From: Tundrisphaera lichenicola | GTDB taxonomy: Bacteria > Planctomycetota > Planctomycetia > Isosphaerales > Isosphaeraceae | DNA: 64,000 nucleotides | Assembly: GCF_051175385.1 (NCBI RefSeq) | Contig: NZ_CP195106.1 | Location: 6,634,001 to 6,698,000 of the forward strand | Direction of reading: 5' to 3' | Shown: positions 59,469 to 64,000 of the stretch, in pieces | Numbering within the stretch: position 1 is the stretch's first letter | How the letters are laid out: each line of letters starts with the position of its first letter | Program-made: the position numbers and the translations under genes | The notes under the pieces: model-generated | Told to the model about the DNA's origin: nothing | Database searches by the model: none | Seen by the model: only the letters and a program-made list of their open reading frames with translations

Positions 59469-60938
59469 TCACGTCCCGCAGAACGTCCGATAGCCCCCCT
59501 CGTCGGCCGGCGGCTCCCGGTACTCGTCGAACCCTTCCCTCGCCTCATACGGCGACGCCAGGGCTTCGAGCAGCCGGTGCATCACCGACAGGTCGTCGTG
59601 CTCCTCGGCGGCCGACAGGGCTTCCTCAACCCGATGGTTCCGAGGGATGACCGCCGGATTCACGCTTCGCATTAGGGCGTAGGCCGCGCCGTCTCCTCCG
59701 ATCCGCTCCTGCCACCGAGCGTGCCAGGTCTGGAAGTCAGCATCTCCGTACCGACCTCCTGCCAGTACCTCTCCCGCCGACAGGTCGCGGAACGTGTTGG
59801 TGAAGTCGGCCCGGGCCTTCTGCATCCAGTTGAGAAGCGACTTGACCAACTCGACGTCTCTAGCCTCCTCGGTCTCAATCCCCAGCTTCTTCCGCATCCC
59901 GGCGAGCCAATAACGCTCGTAGACAGCGGGGAAGCCTTCCAGGATCTCCGTGGCCTTCTCAATCGCCTTCTCCGGCTCCGAGTCGATAAGCGGCAACAGG
60001 GTTTCGGCGAGCCGGGCCAGGTTCCACTGCACGATGTTGGGCTGGTTGCCGTAGGCGTACCTGCCCCCGCTGTCGATCGAGCTGAAGACGGTTCCGGGGT
60101 CGTAGGCGTTCATGAAGGCGCACGGGCCGTAGTCGATCGTCTCCCCGGAGATCGCCACGTTGTCCGTGTTCATCACCCCGTGGATGAAACCGACGTGTTG
60201 CCACCGGGCGACGAGCGAGGCCTGCCGGTCCGCTACGGCTCGGAGAAACTCCAGGTACTTCTCCGGGACCTCGACGAGTTCAGGGTAGTGGCGGGCGATC
60301 GCGTAGTCGGCCAGCTCTTTCAGGGCCGGGTCTTCCCGTCTGGCCGCGTACTCGAACGTGCCGACCCGGATGTGGCTGGCGGCCACGCGGGTCAGGATTG
60401 CCCCTCGCCGCAGGGATTCGCGGTAGACCTTCTCGCCGGTGGTGACGACCGCGAGGCTCCCGGTCGTAGGGATGCCAAGGGCGGCCATGGCTTCGCTGAT
60501 GATGTACTCGCGGAGCATCGGGCCAAGGGCGGCCAGCCCGTCGCCGCCGCGGGAGAATCGCGTACGGCCAGACCCCTTGAACTGGATGTCAACGAGCTTG
60601 CCAGACGGCGTCCGGTGTTCGCCCAGCAAAATGGCCCGCCCGTCACCGAGCATTGTGAATCCGCCGTACTGGTGCCCGGCGTAGGCCTGGGCGATCGGCA
60701 GCGAACCGGCTGGAAGCTCCTGGCCCGCGAATAGGGCCGCCGCTTCTTCGGGCGAGAGCACCGAGAGGTCGAGGCCGAGTTCGCGCGCGAGCCGATGGTT
60801 CAGGACGGAGACGCGAGGCTGCCGAACCTTTGCAGGGCTGACCGGGATGAAGAGCGTCTCCGACAGGCGAGCGTAGGTGTTGTCGAACCGCCAGCCGACC
60901 AAGTTGGAGGCATCGGCGGAAGCGGTCGGGGTGGGCAT
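59469..60938 (-). CDS. selO: SelO protein adenylyltransferase (YdiU)
   Basis: 489 residues, full length. GGFTMLGDGRAILLGEHRTPSG, VDIQFKGSGRTRFSRGGDG and ALGPMLREYIISEAM are the SelO pseudokinase core; FIHGVMNTDNVAISGETIDYGPCAF contains the metal-binding Asp-Asn and Asp-Gly-type motifs. The end YRTFCGT is the usual SelO C-terminus. It transfers AMP to proteins, in bacteria in response to redox stress. GGAGAACCTGG precedes the ATG. A housekeeping gene this close to phage replication genes on one side and small phage-like genes on the other is unusual. Confidence 0.95.
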   Translation of the reverse strand: MPTPTASADASNLVGWRFDNTYARLSETLFIPVSPAKVRQPRVSVLNHRLARELGLDLSVLSPEEAAALFAGQELPAGSLPIAQAYAGHQYGGFTMLGDGRAILLGEHRTPSGKLVDIQFKGSGRTRFSRGGDGLAALGPMLREYIISEAMAALGIPTTGSLAVVTTGEKVYRESLRRGAILTRVAASHIRVGTFEYAARREDPALKELADYAIARHYPELVEVPEKYLEFLRAVADRQASLVARWQHVGFIHGVMNTDNVAISGETIDYGPCAFMNAYDPGTVFSSIDSGGRYAYGNQPNIVQWNLARLAETLLPLIDSEPEKAIEKATEILEGFPAVYERYWLAGMRKKLGIETEEARDVELVKSLLNWMQKARADFTNTFRDLSAGEVLAGGRYGDADFQTWHARWQERIGGDGAAYALMRSVNPAVIPRNHRVEEALSAAEEHDDLSVMHRLLEALASPYEAREGFDEYREPPADEGGYRTFCGT

Positions 60939-60999
60939 CCAGGTTCTCCAGAGAATCGCTCAAAACAGCCAATTATACCGGGACGGTAAAGGCGAGGGG

Positions 61000-61212
61000 T
61001 TATCCCTGCTCATCTAATGCCGCGATGTACCGCTCTCGGGCGGAATCGAGCCGATCGCAGGCGTCTGCGAATCGCCTCTGGTGCTCCGGGTTCAGCGGGA
61101 CGCGGCACTTCAATACCTCCCTCTGATGCTCCTTGGCGAGCTCGTATTCCTGCTCCAGCGCCGGAAGCCGGTTGTGCTCGATCGCGAAGAGGCCGGCGAT
61201 CACACCAGCCAT
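61000..61212 (-). CDS. Small helical phage-like protein
   Basis: 70 residues, all helical, MAGVIAGLFAIEHNRLPALE, with RRFADACDRLDSARERYIAAL. It overlaps the previous gene by 13 bases and is the last of a tight minus-strand group. Not recognised. Confidence 0.5.
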   Translation of the reverse strand: MAGVIAGLFAIEHNRLPALEQEYELAKEHQREVLKCRVPLNPEHQRRFADACDRLDSARERYIAALDEQG

Positions 61213-61385
61213 CTGGGGTTATGCCCGAGTTGCTCGGCTCCGTTCGCCTTGACCACCGCGTTCGCGGCCTGCATGAGCGCGTCCAGGTTCACCGGCACGC
61301 CGTCCAGCCAGAAGCCGGTGGGTTTCTCCACGAACCGCTCCATGAGCCACGTCTTGGCGAACGCGAGGGGGTTCTGCCGCTTCAC
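61200..61385 (-). CDS. Small hypothetical protein
   Basis: 61 residues from a GTG overlapping the previous stop. KTWLMERFVEKPTGFWLDGV and NLDALMQAANAVVKANGAEQ. Second of the overlapping small genes; no family recognised. Confidence 0.5.
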   Translation of the reverse strand: MKRQNPLAFAKTWLMERFVEKPTGFWLDGVPVNLDALMQAANAVVKANGAEQLGHNPRWLV

Positions 61386-61618
61386 TCGGCCAACTCCGCG
61401 CGGGCCCGTTTCCGGGCGGTCGTCTGCCGTTCGGCTCCCTCGGCGTAGGCCGGCTCGATGACGCGGGTCTTCAGGGTCATCTCCGTTTCCCGCCTCAGGA
61501 GCACCCCGAGGGCGAGGACATCGTCGCTGATACGCATGGTCTCAGGGTTGCGGTAGGGGTGCATCTCGCCGTAGATGGCGCGAAGGGCGGCTTCCAGGGC
61601 GTCTTTCTCGGCGGTCAT
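61382..61618 (-). CDS. Small hypothetical protein
   Basis: 78 residues (MTAEKDALEAALRAIYGEMH…) with a charged helical end. Its ATG overlaps the stop of the IS-interrupted gene (ATGA), which shows that the interrupted gene was once its upstream partner and that the IS now separates it from the RHH regulator gene. Confidence 0.5.
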   Translation of the reverse strand: MTAEKDALEAALRAIYGEMHPYRNPETMRISDDVLALGVLLRRETEMTLKTRVIEPAYAEGAERQTTARKRARAELAE

Positions 61619-61655
61619 GCCGCCTCGACGATCTTGGCTTTGCCGAGCTGGGCCT

Positions 61656-61659
61656 TAAT
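61656..61659. repeat. Left target-site duplication TTAA (partner at 63115-63118)
   Basis: TTAA at 61656-61659 and again at 63115-63118, immediately outside the inverted repeats. One copy belongs to the interrupted gene. Confidence 0.85.
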
Positions 61660-63114
61660 ACTACTCCGTTAATATCAACGGCAATTGCAATGAGCGATCC
61701 TTGCAATAGGGGCAATTGTGCCGACAGATCGGGGCCAGCAGCCTCTGCAAGGCACGGCGGATCGCCGGCACCGTGATCACCGGGCGGGTCCCCCCCTTTT
61801 TCCCGGCCGGGCCGGGTCTCGTTCCTCGCGTTCTCGCTCCAACGCCAGGAACCCGAAGGACAGCATCACCAGGCAGGCGTGATGATGAAAGCCACGCCAG
61901 GAACGCCCCTCGTGATGGTCCAATCCGAGTTCTTCCTTCATCTGCTGATAACCTTGCTCCACCGGCCAGCGGCTCTTCCAGAGCCGGACCGCCTTGATCC
62001 GGCTGGTTCGGCCCGGCAGGTTCGAGATCGCGTACTTGATCTTGCCGTCGGCCTGCTCCTCGATCAGCAGCCAGACCGGCTCGGCCCCGGCGCACTCGCC
62101 GGTGGCCCAGCCCCCGCCGGGCCAGACCCGAAGCCAGGCGAAGCGGCCCGACAGCTTCCCCTTGGTCCCCTCGCGCCAGGTCACCTTCCGCAGCGGTGTC
62201 GAGGCGGCCAACTCTCGCAGGCTCACCGGCTTCGGGGTGCCGGCCTTCAGTCGTGATCGCCGTCGCGGCCGCCCGCCGGACCCCGGCGGTCGGATCGCCG
62301 GCCCGGGGACCTCCCACGACGGCTCCTCGGTGAAGACCACCATCTCGTCGGTCACGCCCACGATGTAGGACAGGCCGCGCTCGGCCAACCCCTCTCGGAA
62401 GAGCCCGGAGACGCCGTAGCCGGCATCGGCCACCACGAGCCGGCCGGGCAACCCCTCGGCCCGAACCAGATCGAGAAGCTCCAGGGCGATCTGGCCCTTC
62501 GTCAGTGCTCGTCGTTGCTCCCGGGGCACGCCCGCCTTGTCGAGCCGCTTGGAGTCATCGAGCCAGGCCTCGGGCAGGTAGAGCCGCATCGCCAGCGGGT
62601 AATGGCCCTTCGGGGCGACGTAATGAACCGAGGGTGCGACCTGGCAGTTAGCCTTCTTGCCTTGAGCCCCGCAGTACTGACGCTGCACACCGACGGAGAG
62701 CTTGCCCTGCTTGGGGAAGCTCGTATCGTCAATGACGAAGATGCCGGCCGGAGAAGCGAAAGACTCGGCCATGACGGAGCGATAACGCTTCCAGACGGCC
62801 ATCTCGTCCCAGGTGCTCTGGCCGATGAACTGCTGGAGGGCCTGGTCGAGGTCGGCGACGACCAGGCCGGTCGGGAGGGTGACCTTGCGCGAGAGCGGCT
62901 CGATGCTCTTGCGGTCGCCGTCGAGGATCAGTCCCTGGAGGTAGACGCCGGAGTATTGGGCCTGTCGGGGCCGGTTGAAGTCGTCGCGGAAACGGGCGGC
63001 GTAGGCGTCGAGCCGTTCGAGGACTTCGGGTGCGAGTTCGGGGGTATAGGTGCGATTCATACCCTGCATACGAACCGGCCAGGCGTTCCGTTCGTATCAG
63101 ATAACGGAGTAGTA
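61660..63114 (-). mobile_element. IS701-family insertion sequence, 1455 bp
   Basis: Bounded by perfect 13-base inverted repeats TACTACTCCGTTA (61660-61672 and, inverted, 63102-63114). TTAA flanks both sides (61656-61659 and 63115-63118), the 4-base YTAR-type duplication known for IS701. One transposase gene fills it. The ends and frame reconstruction of the target show the element is intact and its insertion fairly recent. Confidence 0.9.
61777..63069 (-). CDS. IS701-family transposase (DDE)
   Basis: 430 residues. The DDE core is visible as GIFVIDDTSFPKQGKLSVGV (first Asp), VVADAGYGVSGLFRE (second Asp) and WKSRWPVEQGYQQMKEELG (Glu). PVSLRELA and SRIKAVRLW lie between. Length and motifs fit IS701/ISRso-type transposases. 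The start may be the ATG at 63069 or 63060. Reads inward toward the left end of the IS. Confidence 0.92.
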   Translation of the reverse strand: MQGMNRTYTPELAPEVLERLDAYAARFRDDFNRPRQAQYSGVYLQGLILDGDRKSIEPLSRKVTLPTGLVVADLDQALQQFIGQSTWDEMAVWKRYRSVMAESFASPAGIFVIDDTSFPKQGKLSVGVQRQYCGAQGKKANCQVAPSVHYVAPKGHYPLAMRLYLPEAWLDDSKRLDKAGVPREQRRALTKGQIALELLDLVRAEGLPGRLVVADAGYGVSGLFREGLAERGLSYIVGVTDEMVVFTEEPSWEVPGPAIRPPGSGGRPRRRSRLKAGTPKPVSLRELAASTPLRKVTWREGTKGKLSGRFAWLRVWPGGGWATGECAGAEPVWLLIEEQADGKIKYAISNLPGRTSRIKAVRLWKSRWPVEQGYQQMKEELGLDHHEGRSWRGFHHHACLVMLSFGFLALEREREERDPARPGKRGGPAR

Positions 63115-63267
63115 TTAAGCAGATTGGCGGTTTCGCGAGCGTTTCTCTTCCGCTTGTAGGATTCGCTATGGCATAGCGTCTTGCCGTTCTTCGCCACGAT
63201 ACGGAAATACCATTCGCCGTTCGCAGTCTTCTCGATCTCAAATTTCATAGTGGGTCCTTCCTGTTGG

Positions 63268-63417
63268 TTACTCAGTTTGGTCTTTAGCTTCGAGCCATTC
63301 TGCCAGAATCTTGGTTATCAAATTGTTAACAGAACGCCGGTCTCCAGCAGCCCGCTGCTCGATCTTTGCCAATAAGGGCTTGGGCAATCTCACAGAAAAC
63401 GTTTTCGACTCCGGCAT
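63268..63417 (-). CDS. Ribbon-helix-helix (Arc/CopG-type) regulator
   Basis: 49 residues from ATG 63417: MPESKTFSVRLPKPLLAKIE, then AGDRRSVNNLITKILAEWLE is the ribbon plus two helices of Arc-type repressors. It is divergent from the small gene at 63505 and upstream of the split YegP-like gene (19 bases apart). The gap contains an inverted repeat that could be its operator. Confidence 0.82.
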   Translation of the reverse strand: MPESKTFSVRLPKPLLAKIEQRAAGDRRSVNNLITKILAEWLEAKDQTE

Positions 63418-63423
63418 AACACA

Positions 63424-63458
63424 ACCTAACACATTATTGTTGACTTGTGTTTTTAGGT
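63424..63458. promoter_or_regulatory. Candidate RHH operator (imperfect palindrome)
   Basis: ACCTAACACA (63424-63433) and TGTGTTTTTAGGT (63446-63458) are inverted copies with a short T insertion in the right arm. It lies between two divergent genes, right at the regulator's start, where autoregulation would act. Confidence 0.45.
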
Positions 63459-63504
63459 ATGGCATGGTTCGTGTCATCAAGTCAAACGCTTTATGGAGGA
63501 CGGA

Positions 63505-63777
63505 ATGGCCAATTACACAGCAGAGGCAAAACGCTACGACCCGGATGACGAGATCGAAGCGGAATTCGATTCATTGGAAAAGGCAACGGAGTGGCTCGGC
63601 GAGCAGAGTGCATACGGTTTCCCCGCCTTGTGGCTGAACAACAAGCGCGTCTGCTTCGAGAATGGCGAACTGGTCGAGTTGAACTTCAGGACGCCGAGCT
63701 TGTCGGATGCTCTCTTTGGAGCGTTGAAACCGCCGACGCGCGAAGAGCTGGAACGCATTTTGAGGAGCGACGAATGA
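63505..63777 (+). CDS. Small phage-like protein, unknown
   Basis: 90 residues from ATG 63505 (GGAGG five bases upstream). MANYTAEAKRYDPDDEIEAE is followed by TEWLGEQSAYGFPALWLNNK. Acidic, mixed fold, not recognised. First of a coupled small-gene series reading off the right edge. Confidence 0.6.
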   Translation: MANYTAEAKRYDPDDEIEAEFDSLEKATEWLGEQSAYGFPALWLNNKRVCFENGELVELNFRTPSLSDALFGALKPPTREELERILRSDE

Positions 63778-63932
63778 AGCTGTTTGTCGCTCTTTCCATC
63801 GCCGGGCTTTCCCTGCTCTGCTTAGAAATCTGGTCTGTGGCTGATACCGAGGGCTACATCCGTGGCTTGAAAGATGGCTACTGCCTCAGCCCGAATGCCA
63901 ACGAAACCCTTTGTGCAGGGAGGGACAAATGA
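63774..63932 (+). CDS. Small exported or membrane protein
   Basis: 52 residues from ATG 63774 (ATGA overlap). MKLFVALSIAGLSLLCLEIW is a signal peptide or membrane helix; the rest, EGYIRGLKDGYCLSPNANET, is short and has two Cys. Unknown function. Confidence 0.55.
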   Translation: MKLFVALSIAGLSLLCLEIWSVADTEGYIRGLKDGYCLSPNANETLCAGRDK

Positions 63933-64000
63933 AGTTCGTTTTCCTGATAACCCTTGGCCTGTTCTCGGTGCTGGCTTCGTACTCACACGGCAAATACGGC
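63929..64000 (+). CDS. Small membrane/exported protein, cut by window edge
   Basis: Starts with ATGA overlap at 63929; the visible 24 residues MKFVFLITLGLFSVLASYSH are a signal or membrane helix. The gene runs off the right edge. Confidence 0.5.
   Translation, partial: MKFVFLITLGLFSVLASYSHGKYG

Larger units (their letters stand above)
61615..63248 (-). pseudogene. YegP/DUF1508-like small gene split by the IS element
   Basis: The 5' part reads MKFEIEKTANGEWYFRIVAK, then NGKTLCHSESYKRK, the pattern of DUF1508/YegP proteins, and stops making sense at the IS end near 63115. The 3' part lies beyond the IS (61615-61655, …QLGKAKIVEAA). Removing the IS and one copy of the TTAA duplication rejoins them in frame as about 57 residues, followed by ATGA overlap with the next gene. 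AGGAAGG precedes the start. The function of the intact protein is unknown. Confidence 0.78.

Noticed and set aside
61661..62317. A second plus-side or alternative-frame protein within the IS.
   Set aside because: It is a shadow of the transposase frame, with Arg/Gly/Pro-rich composition and no motifs.

Overview
The window is high-GC bacterial DNA, best explained as a planctomycete (Isosphaeraceae/Gemmataceae-like) chromosome segment carrying a large siphovirus-type prophage. The host assignment is an inference: it rests on the Tat-exported NHL protein, the lysine-rich repeat-poor small proteins and weak Shine-Dalgarno use, and no 16S or marker gene is present.

Left arm, 1-10 kb, is a defence island. 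A minus-strand methylation operon encodes an Endonuclease III-like (HhH-GPD, 4Fe-4S) glycosylase fused to a C5-cytosine methyltransferase, then an ATPase with two Bergerat (GHKL) folds in one chain, then a second C5 methyltransferase cut by the window edge. Divergent from it lie a small hypothetical, a HAD phosphatase and a 953-residue nucleoside-phosphorylase/STAND NTPase of the type seen in anti-phage systems. A small convergent gene carries a single-base frameshift.

10.5-13.6 kb is an RNA-repair locus. Four tandem Y RNA-like units, each with a covarying Ro-binding stem and three of them carrying a circularly permuted tRNA fold, precede a TROVE/Ro60 protein, an overlapping RtcB RNA ligase, and a complete canonical tRNA-Arg(CCG) seven bases after rtcB. 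13.6-16.3 kb holds small hypothetical proteins and an NHL-repeat secreted protein.

16.5-59 kb is mobile DNA. A 1694-residue N6-methylase/SNF2 helicase (DarB-like) leads into a minus-strand morphogenesis operon. Read in its transcription direction (right to left) it is terminase small and large subunits, portal, MuF, protease, HK97 capsid, connectors, two exported fibre/glycosidase-like proteins, tail tube, tail chaperones with a dnaX-like -1 slippery site, tape measure, tail tip, fibre and lysis genes. A cluster of seven iteron-like repeats around an AT-rich stretch (47.6-47.9 kb) separates this from a plus-strand cargo gene resembling vertebrate SAMD9 (AlbA_2/Schlafen, STAND NTPase, TPR, OB). 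Beyond it are primase-polymerase/helicase, an excisionase-like HTH protein and a plus-strand recombination module (Sak4-like ATPase, DUF669 ssDNA-binding protein, Cas4-like nuclease, SF2 helicase), then a VRR-NUC nuclease. No integrase or attachment-site pair was found.

59.4-64 kb has SelO (protein AMPylase), a run of overlapping small phage-like genes, and an IS701-family element (61660-63114) that splits a small YegP/DUF1508-like gene and left a TTAA target duplication; a ribbon-helix-helix regulator and divergent small membrane-protein genes close the window.
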